Below the pieces are notes generated by a model. That model was not told where the DNA came from. It made no database searches and worked only from the letters and a program-made list of their open reading frames with translations. From positions 1 through 35,266 of the forward strand of contig PEXL01000033.1 of the NCBI GenBank assembly GCA_002779065.1: a DNA stretch of 35,266 bases, given 5' to 3'. Of the stretch, positions 26,372 through 35,266 are shown one piece after another (positions within the stretch are counted from its first letter, which is position 1; every line of letters starts with the position of its first letter). Both the position numbers and the translations under genes were made by a program. The stretch comes from Candidatus Diapherotrites archaeon CG08_land_8_20_14_0_20_34_12. Lineage in GTDB: Archaea; Iainarchaeota; Iainarchaeia; Iainarchaeales; 0-14-0-20-34-12.

Positions 26372-26926
26372 TTGGGATTAAGCAAAAGGCCTTCAAGAAG
26401 GCCAAACAAAGATGCTGGAAAAAGAGCGGCTGTTTTTTCTGTAAGAAAAGGGCTTGTTTTTGAAACTCAGGATATTGAGATGAATGGAAACTTAAGGCAA
26501 GACTTATTCAGGGATAGAATCCCTTTTGGGGTAAGGAGAAAGGCGGTTAATGCAAAGGCTATTTTAGATCATAGAGAAGCAATTCAGTGGGACGATATTC
26601 ATTTCTTAAAAAAACCGCTGGATGAAGGGGACATTGTAATGGTAAATTGGTGCCCTATAAAAGTTGGCAGAATAGAACGTAGTGAATTTATTGCGGTTGT
26701 TGAAAAAAATGATTCTAATCAAATAACACTAAGGCCTACCCATTATCTAAACACCAAACACAGATATGGTCTTGAGGAAAATGTATTTAGGATTATCAAT
26801 CCTGAAGAAAGAAGATCAGTAACAAAACGCAAAGGCTCTAATAGTTACATGCGCCCAATTGCAATAAGGGCAAGGGCAAGTACTGGCAGAAAAAATTTAA
26901 GAAGCCTTGAAAAGCCGAGAAAATAA
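26372..26926 (+). CDS. Hypothetical basic protein
   Basis: Long ORF on the strand of flanking genes; likely TTG start, no upstream in-frame ATG seen; basic termini. Confidence 0.55.
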   Translation: MGLSKRPSRRPNKDAGKRAAVFSVRKGLVFETQDIEMNGNLRQDLFRDRIPFGVRRKAVNAKAILDHREAIQWDDIHFLKKPLDEGDIVMVNWCPIKVGRIERSEFIAVVEKNDSNQITLRPTHYLNTKHRYGLEENVFRIINPEERRSVTKRKGSNSYMRPIAIRARASTGRKNLRSLEKPRK

Positions 26927-26977
26927 AAACAAATGCAGAACTGCAGTTTATAAAAACCCAATTAGGCTACTTACAGT

Positions 26978-28183
26978 ATGAATGTTGAAAAAATTCGGCA
27001 GGATTTTGAAATTCTAAAAAAAGGAATTATCTACTTTGATAATGCCTGCATGACATTAAGGCCAAATCAGGTTGTTGAAGAAATTTCCAGATATTATAAA
27101 GAATTTCCCTCATGCTCCGGCAGATCGAATCATCAGCTTGCAATAAAAGCAACTGAGGAATTTGAAAATGCACGCGACAAGATAAGGCATTTCATAAATG
27201 CAAAATCCTCTGATGAAATTATACTTACAAAGAATACAACTGAAGCAATAAATATTGTTGCAAACTCCTTCAGGTTTGAAAACGGAAAGGCGGTTGTTTC
27301 AAGCGACCGAGAGCATAATTCAAATTTAGTACCTTGGCAGTTTTTGGAAAAGAAAAAAGGGATTAAACATATAATAGTAGAGCCTGATGCAAATGAAGAA
27401 TTCTCCATGCAGAATTTTGAGAATGCATTGCAGAAAAATAAAACTCAGTTAGTTGCGATTCAACATTCTAGCAATATTGATGGGTATATTTTGCCGATTG
27501 AAAAGATAATCAAAGTAGCGCATGATTTTGATGCTTATGTTTTGGTTGATGCTGCTCAGGGAGCACCTCATTCAAAGATTGATGTAAAAAAACTTGATGT
27601 TGATTTCTTGGCTTTTTCAGGGCATAAAGCTTGCGGCCCTTCAGGGACAGGCTGCCTTTATGGAAAAAAAGAATTGCTGGAAAATATGGATCCATTTATG
27701 GTTGGCGGGCATACTGTTTACAATTCAACATACACAACAGCTGAATTTGAAAATGTTCCTACAAAGTTTGAAGCAGGATTGCAGGATGTTGCAGGCATGC
27801 TTGGATTTGGAAAAGCCTGTGAATATCTTGAAAAGATTGGATTGCAGGATATTGAAGAGCATGAAAGAAAATTGAACAAAATAATTACAGAAAGATTATC
27901 TGGAATTGAAGGTTTGAATATTATCGGGGTAAAGGATTGGGAAAAGAAATGCGGAATCACAAGTTTCAATGTAAAAGGAATGGACATCTTTGACATTGCG
28001 ATACTACTTGACAATACAAAAAAGATTGCAATAAGGGCAGGGATGCATTGTGCACATTCCTGGTTCAACAAACACAATCTTAAGGGTTCAGCAAGAGCTT
28101 CATTGTACTTTTACAATACAGAAGAAGAAGCAAAAATCTTCTGTGATGAATTGGAAGAAATTGTTAAAACACTAAATAAATAG
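26978..28183 (+). CDS. Class V aminotransferase / cysteine desulfurase-like (SufS/Csd family)
   Basis: IYFDNACMTLRPNQVVE, ILTKNTTEAINIVANSF, SSDREHNSNLVPWQ, FLAFSGHKACGPSGTGCLYGKK (PLP Lys), RAGMHCAHSW. Confidence 0.9.
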   Translation: MNVEKIRQDFEILKKGIIYFDNACMTLRPNQVVEEISRYYKEFPSCSGRSNHQLAIKATEEFENARDKIRHFINAKSSDEIILTKNTTEAINIVANSFRFENGKAVVSSDREHNSNLVPWQFLEKKKGIKHIIVEPDANEEFSMQNFENALQKNKTQLVAIQHSSNIDGYILPIEKIIKVAHDFDAYVLVDAAQGAPHSKIDVKKLDVDFLAFSGHKACGPSGTGCLYGKKELLENMDPFMVGGHTVYNSTYTTAEFENVPTKFEAGLQDVAGMLGFGKACEYLEKIGLQDIEEHERKLNKIITERLSGIEGLNIIGVKDWEKKCGITSFNVKGMDIFDIAILLDNTKKIAIRAGMHCAHSWFNKHNLKGSARASLYFYNTEEEAKIFCDELEEIVKTLNK

Positions 28184-28232
28184 CACTATTTTTATTCTTT
28201 GGGATCTTTATTTATTATTGGTGATATCTACT

Positions 28233-28619
28233 ATGCCAACTCCAAAAAAACCTGCACAAAAACCAAGGAAAGTAAATAAGGGGCCTGCATCAAGAAGCCT
28301 TCTTGGGAGAATTAAGCCGAAAAATAGGTTTGGGATTAGGCCATTTGACCAGCGAGCTTTACGAGCACATTTTAATGAATATAACTCTGATGCAATCCTG
28401 CCCAACACTGAGATTGGGAAAGCAATACGTAAACTTTTGAGGGTAAGGAACGATGATAAGGTAGAAGTATCTAGTGCAGTTTACTCTACAACACTTGGCG
28501 GGATGACTTACTTAGTTTTTGAGGTAAATAGCAATTCGAGAGAAGGGCTAATATATTTTAGTCTTCCTAAAGATCATAAAAGTGGATTATTTAATATAAT
28601 TAGGAAAGAATACCCTTAG
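28233..28619 (+). CDS. Hypothetical basic protein
   Basis: Start ATG 28233 preceded by GGTGAT; Lys/Arg-rich N-terminus. Confidence 0.55.
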   Translation: MPTPKKPAQKPRKVNKGPASRSLLGRIKPKNRFGIRPFDQRALRAHFNEYNSDAILPNTEIGKAIRKLLRVRNDDKVEVSSAVYSTTLGGMTYLVFEVNSNSREGLIYFSLPKDHKSGLFNIIRKEYP

Positions 28620-28630
28620 AGCAATAGTAA

Positions 28631-29767
28631 CTACTCAGCAATCAGGACAGTAACAGGGTCTAATTTTGAAGCAACATACGCAGGATATATTCCTGAAATC
28701 AGGCCAATTACAACAGCAAACAATACTGCCTGATAGATCAAACCAGGGCTAATCAAAATACTTACGTTAAATGCTGCTGAAATGGTACTTGATGCTAAAT
28801 AACCAAAAATTATTCCAGAAATAGAACCTATTGCAGAAATCATTGCTGATTCCATAAGAATCATTGTTACAATATCTGAAGAAGACCAACCTGTTGCTTT
28901 TAATGTGCCTATTTCTTTGAAGCGTTCTGTTACGCTCATCAGCATTGTATTCAGTATTGCAATCCCTGCAACAAGCACGGCAATGCTGGCAATAATAATC
29001 ACTAACAATCTTAAAGTGTCAATAATCCCGGCCAATTGATTTGAAAAGGAGCTGGCTGAAACTGCTTTTAATTTTTCCCCAAATTTAAAATTGATTAATT
29101 TTGCTGTTTGTTTATCCTTTGAAGGATCAACTAATTCTAAGGTAAATTGGCCAACCTTGTCTTGGGAATAATTATTCAATTCAGTAAGGTCATCCAAGGA
29201 CATTAAAATGGACGAATTTAACAGGCTTGAACCGGTTTCATACACCCCAACAATTTCAAATTTTTTACCGTTTATTTTTATGTTATTGCCCAGGAATTTA
29301 TTTAATTGATCCATCAATTCATTGCCAACAACAACCTTGCCATTATCTGAACCAGTTAAGGATCTTCCTTTGATGACTTTTCCGCCATATCCTGCAGCAG
29401 TATTGATTTTACTTTTAGAATAATCACTGCCAATAAGCCGTACTGATGAAAAACCAAATGCAACTGATTTTCCTTCAATTGTTTTTGCTAAAGTCATGCG
29501 GGTAGGAATAACTGTTTTTACATTAGGGATAGCTGATAATTTTGATTCATAACTTTTATCTATCTCTGAAAATAACGGGCCCATAGCCCCTTTTTCATAG
29601 ACTGTAATGCCTTGCATCTGGCTTATTGCGCCTTGTATCTCGAAGGATAAGCCATCTATAATTGAAACTAATGCTATTACTGAAGCTATTCCCAAGGCAA
29701 TTCCTAAGATGCATAAAGCAGTCCTTAGCTTGTGCCTAAAAAGGTTCAAAAAAGCAATTTTTAACAT
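28631..29767 (-). CDS. MacB/LolC-like ABC transporter permease (paralog of 10103-11245)
   Basis: MLKIAFLNLFRHKLRTALCILGIALGIASVIALVSIIDG; IAILNTMLMSVTERFKEIGTLKATGW; IYPAYVASKLDPVTVL. Confidence 0.9.
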   Translation of the reverse strand: MLKIAFLNLFRHKLRTALCILGIALGIASVIALVSIIDGLSFEIQGAISQMQGITVYEKGAMGPLFSEIDKSYESKLSAIPNVKTVIPTRMTLAKTIEGKSVAFGFSSVRLIGSDYSKSKINTAAGYGGKVIKGRSLTGSDNGKVVVGNELMDQLNKFLGNNIKINGKKFEIVGVYETGSSLLNSSILMSLDDLTELNNYSQDKVGQFTLELVDPSKDKQTAKLINFKFGEKLKAVSASSFSNQLAGIIDTLRLLVIIIASIAVLVAGIAILNTMLMSVTERFKEIGTLKATGWSSSDIVTMILMESAMISAIGSISGIIFGYLASSTISAAFNVSILISPGLIYQAVLFAVVIGLISGIYPAYVASKLDPVTVLIAE

Positions 29768-29912
29768 TAAATCACAGGTTATCTTTTAACCTTAAATTAC
29801 TTGTTGTTTAATTCAAAAATTTCATTTTACAATAACATTATTAAACTATCACTTTAATTATATAATTAAAGTCTATTTTTAAGGATTAAAACAAATGGGG
29901 TAAGGTGTTATA

Positions 29913-31076
29913 ATGAGTGAAGACGTAAAAAAAACAGAAAACAAAGAAGTAAAAAAAATTAAAATAGAGATTACCCCAATGATCGCAGGATTATTGGCAG
30001 TGGTTCTTATCGTTGGATTACTTGTAGGAACTGGAATAGGATTTATGATTAAACCAAATCAAGAAGTACAAATTCCACAAGACCAAAATAAGGGATTGAG
30101 TGAAGAAGCATTAAAAGAAAAAGTAGTAAAATATTTGAATGACAATCTTCTTGAAGCTCAGGGGGTAACAGGAAGTGTAAATAAAATGGAAAAATTTAGT
30201 GATAATCTTTATTCGATAACATTAGATTTGAAAAAAGATGGGAATGTATTACAGCAGGCATCTTTGTATGTTACATTGGATGGTGAAGAAGTAATTATTG
30301 GGAATATTTTGAAAACATCCGAACCATTGCCAAAAGCAAATGAAACAGCAGATCAGGCAGATGCAAAACCTCAAGAATTGCCAAAGACTGACAAGCCAAA
30401 TGTAAAATTATTTGTAATGAGTTATTGCCCATACGGGCAGGAAGCTGAAACCGGCCTTAAACCATTACTTGCAACATTAAAAGATAGTGTCGACTTTGAA
30501 ACACATTTTGTAATATATGACAACTATTGTGGATATGGCATATTATGCAAGGCAACTGATGAACAGAAAACGCAAGGATATACTGAAGATGCATCACAGA
30601 AAGCAAAATATTGTTTAGATGCTGACCAGAATATTCCACAGTATTGCTCAATGCATGGAGTAAATGAAGTAAATGAAGATGCAAGGCAGATGGTAATCCT
30701 AAAATATTTCAAGGATAAATGGTGGGATTATGTTACCTATGTCAATGCAAATACCACAACAGCAGACATTGAAGTAAAATGGAAGGAAGCTGCTGCTTCA
30801 GTTGGATTAGATGCAAACAAGATACAAGAATATTATAATAACGAAGCACTTGATCTGTTAAATACAGAAATAGCTTTAAGTGAAAAATATGGGGCACAAG
30901 GGTCGCCAACATTGATAATAAATGATACAGACTATGCTTTGCAGAACCTTAGTACTGCAACATTCCAGGCTGCAGTTTGTTCAGCATTCAATACACAACC
31001 TGCTACCTGCAGCCAAGAAGTAACAGCAGGCACAACAGGAACAGCAACTACAACTGGCGGATGCGGGGCATCTTAA
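29913..31076 (+). CDS. Membrane-anchored DsbA/GILT-like thioredoxin-fold protein
   Basis: N-terminal TM; KLFVMSYCPYGQEAETGLKPLL; further Cys-containing segments; YGAQGSPTLIIND (cis-Pro loop). Confidence 0.75.
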   Translation: MSEDVKKTENKEVKKIKIEITPMIAGLLAVVLIVGLLVGTGIGFMIKPNQEVQIPQDQNKGLSEEALKEKVVKYLNDNLLEAQGVTGSVNKMEKFSDNLYSITLDLKKDGNVLQQASLYVTLDGEEVIIGNILKTSEPLPKANETADQADAKPQELPKTDKPNVKLFVMSYCPYGQEAETGLKPLLATLKDSVDFETHFVIYDNYCGYGILCKATDEQKTQGYTEDASQKAKYCLDADQNIPQYCSMHGVNEVNEDARQMVILKYFKDKWWDYVTYVNANTTTADIEVKWKEAAASVGLDANKIQEYYNNEALDLLNTEIALSEKYGAQGSPTLIINDTDYALQNLSTATFQAAVCSAFNTQPATCSQEVTAGTTGTATTTGGCGAS

Positions 31077-31085
31077 GGTGAATGA

Positions 31086-31319
31086 ATGGTTAAAGTGATT
31101 ATCTATTCTACGCCAACATGCCCTTTCTGTGAATTGGTAAAAAAATTCCTTAAAGAGAATAATATAAAATATACGGAAATAAATCTGGCAAAGAATAAAG
31201 AAAAATTAAAGGAAATGATTACCAAGAGCGGACAGACCGGGGTCCCGGTTGTGGACATTGATGGCAAGATAATTCAGGGATTTAACAAAGTTGAAATGAA
31301 AAAAGCCCTGCATTTATAA
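31086..31319 (+). CDS. Glutaredoxin-like protein
   Basis: VIIYSTPTCPFCELVKKFL...TGVPVVDIDGKIIQGF. Confidence 0.9.
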   Translation: MVKVIIYSTPTCPFCELVKKFLKENNIKYTEINLAKNKEKLKEMITKSGQTGVPVVDIDGKIIQGFNKVEMKKALHL

Positions 31320-31327
31320 GGGCTTTT
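31301..31327 (+). terminator. Terminator hairpin with glutaredoxin stop codon in/at the loop
   Basis: AAAAGCCCT-GCATTTATA-AGGGCTTTT followed by CTTTTTTTATTTTTTT. Confidence 0.65.
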
Positions 31328-31486
31328 CTTTTTTTATTTTTTTTATATTTTATGGCACAGCAAAATACCTAATAGTTCTAATTCCTTTGGCTTTTTGGCT
31401 GTTTTCAGAATATTACTGATAGCAGAAAATATATAAATCAGATTGCCATTAATCTATTGAAGAATGCGATTTTGGTGGTGATTAGG

Positions 31487-32260
31487 TTGACTTCATTGGT
31501 TAAAACAGGAATTGATGGCCTAGACAAGGCATTAGGAGGAGGAATTCCTGAAGGAAATATCGTACTATTATCCGGAGGGGCAGGAACAGGTAAATCTACT
31601 TTATGCTTGCAGCACATAATTAATGGCGCAGCAAAATATGGTGAAAAAAGCCTTTACATAAGCACAGAGCAAACCAGGGAAGAATTATTAAGGCATGGAA
31701 ATTCCTTTGGCTGGGAAATTGAAAAATTGGAAAAACTCGGAAAAATAAAGATTGTTTATTTTGACATTACAGCACATAAGGATTTTATAAAAAGTATTGA
31801 TGAGGTTGTTCGTGAATTTAAACCAAAGAGAATAGCTATAGATTCATTAACGACATTAACAGATGCTTTATTGATAAGTGATATTTCTGAACAAACCGCA
31901 TTTAGTTTAGCGCAGATTGCTGAAACAGTAACGCCAATACCAAGAACTGAACAGGTAATTGCAAAAACCATTCTTTACCAGTTGATGAAAAACTTGAAAG
32001 AATATGGGGTAACAACCCTGTTAACATCAGAACTCTATGAGGATACAAATAGATTGAGTGCTGATGGGGTAAGTGAATTCATTGCTGATGGAGTCATATT
32101 GATGTTCTTTGTTGGAATTGCCGGAACTGACTCAAGAACGCTGAGAATAAGAAAAATGAGATACTGTGAACACTTAAAAAGTTATTTGCCATATGAGATA
32201 AAAAAAGGTGAGGGCATAGTAGTAAATACTGAAGAATCCATGGATGTTTTAATGAAGTGA
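31487..32260 (+). CDS. KaiC/RadA-superfamily ATPase
   Basis: VKTGIDGLDKALGGGIPEGNIVLLSGGAGTGKSTLCLQ (Walker A), RIAIDSLTTLTD. TTG 31487 preceded by GGTGGTGAT is a better start than 31457. Confidence 0.88.
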   Translation: MTSLVKTGIDGLDKALGGGIPEGNIVLLSGGAGTGKSTLCLQHIINGAAKYGEKSLYISTEQTREELLRHGNSFGWEIEKLEKLGKIKIVYFDITAHKDFIKSIDEVVREFKPKRIAIDSLTTLTDALLISDISEQTAFSLAQIAETVTPIPRTEQVIAKTILYQLMKNLKEYGVTTLLTSELYEDTNRLSADGVSEFIADGVILMFFVGIAGTDSRTLRIRKMRYCEHLKSYLPYEIKKGEGIVVNTEESMDVLMK

Positions 32261-32264
32261 TAAT

Positions 32265-32924
32265 ATGTATACGTTGCTTTCGAAGCTGTTATTAACAGGA
32301 AAATTAAAATTTGAGCAGGGCAAGATAGTTGCATTTGATGAGCCCTTTGCCCTTGTCCCCATGGTATCCTTAAAAAAGATAACTGATGATGCAATAGCAA
32401 AAGGGCAGCAGAATATTCAGGACGTATACCTAGAAGGATGGATTTACGGCCTAGCTGTAACAAAAAATCTTATCAAACTTTTTAACCTCAAAAAATTTGA
32501 AGAAAGGTACAAGATTGCCATGGATATTATTGGAGTAATTGGGTTTGGGGATTACCAAACCCTGAGCTTTAAGAGGGCAGACCATGCAAAATTCAGGGTA
32601 ATTGGAAATCCTTTTGCCAAATTGTATTATCCCTCCAAAGGCCTGAAGATATGCCATTACATAAGAGGAATGGAAGCAGGCGGAGGGACACTTGTGCATG
32701 AAACAATAATGAATAATATTGAATTTGAATGTGCCTCTGAAACCGGGAATGATTGCATACATGCAAACCTTGCAAAGCACAGATTGGCAGAGATTGATAA
32801 AAGCCTTGTTGAAAGCCAGCTTGATTTGAATTATTTGCTGCCGAAGCAGGCAAAAATCCTTGAAACCTATGGCTATAATCCAAAAGAATTTAACATTGAT
32901 GTGGATAACCTTCCAAAACTGTGA
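32265..32924 (+). CDS. V4R (4-vinyl reductase)-like domain protein
   Basis: C-terminal GGGTLVHETIMNNIEFECASETGNDCIHANL resembles V4R; immediately follows the KaiC-like gene. Confidence 0.5.
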   Translation: MYTLLSKLLLTGKLKFEQGKIVAFDEPFALVPMVSLKKITDDAIAKGQQNIQDVYLEGWIYGLAVTKNLIKLFNLKKFEERYKIAMDIIGVIGFGDYQTLSFKRADHAKFRVIGNPFAKLYYPSKGLKICHYIRGMEAGGGTLVHETIMNNIEFECASETGNDCIHANLAKHRLAEIDKSLVESQLDLNYLLPKQAKILETYGYNPKEFNIDVDNLPKL

Positions 32925-33805
32925 CAGCTATGGAAAGGGAAATTGCAAAATTTGGATATAATAAAGGTAAACTGTTTGCGCTAATGGAACTTGGAAGGCC
33001 ATGGAATGCTGGAATTTTGGGGTTGTTTGCAATTGTTGGCTTTTTGCTCACCAAAAATGCAATCGGGATAAATGTAATATACGCCTTTTTTAGTTTTGTG
33101 TTCCTTTACCTGGCAGGCACAACAGTAAATGATATTTTTGGTTTAGAAACAGATAAAATAAATATCTCAGTAAGGCCACTGCCTTCAGGGCGGGTTACAT
33201 TAAAGGAAGCCTGGATGTTTAGCCTATTCTTCTATGCCTTAGGGCTGTTAGTAGCTTATTTTATTGGATTTTATTTTATGTTTTGGGCGCTTGCATTCTG
33301 CATATTGAGCTTTCTGTATTCGATGAAACCTATTTCACTGGATTCCCGCTGGTATTCAAAAAGCTTAGTTTTGGCAATTGTTACAGTATTCATTCCACTT
33401 AATGGGGGGGCTTCTATAATAAGCGGAAAAATAGTGCAAGATATGGCAATAAATTACATAGGATTGGGCCTGTCAGCATTCTTTCTTTTTGTGGCAACAA
33501 CAAATGATTTGAAGGATATGAAAGGGGATGCAAAGACGGGCAAGAAAACTCTTGCCCTGTTGCTTGGCGAGAAAAGGACACTGCAGATAAGTGCATTAGG
33601 GGTAAGCATTTTTTTCCTGATTACAAACTATCTGCTGCTTAATTACATAAAATATGCGTTAATATTCATTGCCTTCTGCATTGCCATCTGGGCTATTCTA
33701 ATAAGAAGATATTTTATTACAGAGAACAACGAGATGAAGTTTACAAAAGCAAGGTTTACTGTGCTGGCATATATTTTAGGGCTTATAATGGCCCTGTTAA
33801 TTTAA
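32921..33805 (+). CDS. UbiA family prenyltransferase (possible digeranylgeranylglyceryl phosphate synthase-like)
   Basis: GTTVNDIFGLETDKINISVRPLPSGRVT (UbiA NDxxD-type) and ATTNDLKDMKGDAKTGKKTL second motif; GTG start overlaps the preceding stop (GTGA). Confidence 0.85.
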   Translation: MTAMEREIAKFGYNKGKLFALMELGRPWNAGILGLFAIVGFLLTKNAIGINVIYAFFSFVFLYLAGTTVNDIFGLETDKINISVRPLPSGRVTLKEAWMFSLFFYALGLLVAYFIGFYFMFWALAFCILSFLYSMKPISLDSRWYSKSLVLAIVTVFIPLNGGASIISGKIVQDMAINYIGLGLSAFFLFVATTNDLKDMKGDAKTGKKTLALLLGEKRTLQISALGVSIFFLITNYLLLNYIKYALIFIAFCIAIWAILIRRYFITENNEMKFTKARFTVLAYILGLIMALLI

Positions 33806-33866
33806 AACTGGGTTAAGGCATTAAACATACTTTTTAAAATAAAGAAAGGATATATTATTTATATAT

Positions 33867-34910
33867 ATGGAACTAATATCACCTTCCTTGATTAAGGTAG
33901 GTTATGATGTAATTATAGTAGGGGCTGGCCCGGCAGGCTGCACACTTGCTGAAAATCTTGCTCCAAAACATAGGGTGCTTATTGTCGACTACAGGGCACT
34001 GCCAAGGGAAAAACCATGCGGCGGCATGCTTGTTAAGGAAGCAAAAGAATTTGTGGACAAAAAAAAAGTGCCTGCATATATATTTGCAGAGCCAAAATAC
34101 CTTGACATAAAATACATAGACTGGGACAATGGCAGCGAAACATTAATTAAAAAAGGATTTTACAATATACACAGGGAAAAATTTGATGCTTGGCTTTTCC
34201 AGTCAATAAAAACAAATAATGTAAATATAAGCGCAAACACCAAGCTAATTGATTATTACCCAACAAAAAAGAATGATTATGTTGTTGCCATCCTGTCAAG
34301 CGACGGGGAAATAAGAAGTGCTGTATGCAAATACCTTGTTGGTTGTGATGGTGCACTTTCCACTGTAAGAAACAAGTTGACAAACATCAAAGTGCCTTAT
34401 TACCTAGCTATGCAGGAACTTATAGACAAGCGATTATGCGATGACGCCTGTTTCATCTTTGACAATTCAATAACTGATTTTTATTGTTGGGTGATACCAA
34501 AAGATGGCAAGACACTAATAGGGGCAGCTGTTCCCCCAGAGTCAGCAAGGGAACGGTTTGGGCAATTCAAAAATAAACTTTCAAAAAAAATGGGGTGTGG
34601 AAATTTAAATGGCATAGTAAGTTCAGCTCTTCTCTCAAGGCCAAATTCCCTAAGGCAAACATTCCTTGGGGACCAAAATGTGATGCTTGCTGGCGAAGCA
34701 GCTGGCTTAATAAGCCCAAGCAGCGGTGAAGGCATAAGCTTTGCGCAATGCAGCGGCCTATACTGCGCAGAAGCAATAAATAACAGGTATGGAAATGCCC
34801 TTCCATATTATAAGGAAAAATGCAAGCCATTGCTCGAAAGAATCAGGAAAAAACTCAGGAAATCGGATGCCCTAAAGAGTATTGGAAGGCGGCCTTATCT
34901 GTTAAAATAA
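33867..34910 (+). CDS. Geranylgeranyl reductase family FAD-dependent oxidoreductase
   Basis: YDVIIVGAGPAGCTLAENLA (FAD binding), PREKPCGGMLVKEA, LAGEAAGLISPSSGEGISFA. Confidence 0.9.
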   Translation: MELISPSLIKVGYDVIIVGAGPAGCTLAENLAPKHRVLIVDYRALPREKPCGGMLVKEAKEFVDKKKVPAYIFAEPKYLDIKYIDWDNGSETLIKKGFYNIHREKFDAWLFQSIKTNNVNISANTKLIDYYPTKKNDYVVAILSSDGEIRSAVCKYLVGCDGALSTVRNKLTNIKVPYYLAMQELIDKRLCDDACFIFDNSITDFYCWVIPKDGKTLIGAAVPPESARERFGQFKNKLSKKMGCGNLNGIVSSALLSRPNSLRQTFLGDQNVMLAGEAAGLISPSSGEGISFAQCSGLYCAEAINNRYGNALPYYKEKCKPLLERIRKKLRKSDALKSIGRRPYLLK

Positions 34911-34992
34911 CTTGCATTCTGACGAATTAGAACTTAATTTATGATCTTTCGCAAATCTGTGGAACTTCATTAAACTGCTAAAAAAGCAACAG

Positions 34993-35202
34993 TTATTTTA
35001 AATGCCTCTGCCACTCAATCTTGTCCCATACTCTTTCATGGATATAATAAATTACTATAGCCACTACAGTAAAGGCTATTGTGATAAAGGAGGTTTCAAA
35101 AAGGTTGCCTGTATAAAACCATGATATAACTGCCAAAGCCGAAGAAGCAAGTGCGCGGTAAGTAATTGACTTAAGTAGAGAACGCTTGAGTGAATCTTCC
35201 AT
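34993..35202 (-). CDS. DUF2061 small membrane protein
   Basis: SLLKSITYRALASSALAVISWFYTGN...YYIHERVWDKIEW. Confidence 0.85.
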   Translation of the reverse strand: MEDSLKRSLLKSITYRALASSALAVISWFYTGNLFETSFITIAFTVVAIVIYYIHERVWDKIEWQRHLK

Positions 35203-35266
35203 AATTTCCCACGGTATCTAAAAAAATATATATGTAATAAAAGCATTGGAAATATATTAATATATC

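Overview
AT-rich archaeal chromosomal window; the gene content and small ORFs look DPANN/Woesearchaeota-like, which is inference. From left to right: a purine locus (purE, purC and a chimeric purB-like/UPF0200-like ORF), folC, membrane and flavodoxin-like genes, TatD, an RNase HII/HIII-like protein, a PPC-domain protein, a CARDB protein + MacB-like permease + ATPase export operon, a LAGLIDADG gene, an intron-containing tRNA-Leu(CAG), two lipoproteins, a nitroreductase, RNase P RNA, GTP-type PEPCK, alaS, an HExxH protein, a Cys-repeat secreted protein, an M20 peptidase, three thioredoxin-fold proteins, a class V aminotransferase, a second MacB-like permease, a KaiC-like ATPase, a V4R-like protein, UbiA and geranylgeranyl reductase. 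The most unusual signal is at 13.1-15.9 kb. There a hairpin-rich sequence family (polypyrimidine/polypurine stem, then an ATATAGGT core, then a second polypurine arm) occurs three times around structured RNA genes: after tRNA-Leu, inside RNase P RNA, and directly after RNase P RNA. The third copy is enlarged by several extra AT-rich hairpins and bounded by ~17-nt inverted ends. The LAGLIDADG ORF ends inside the 5' end of the tRNA-Leu gene, and that tRNA carries a 25-nt intron with a textbook bulge-helix-bulge. No database searches or structure predictions were run; assignments come from reading the sequence.
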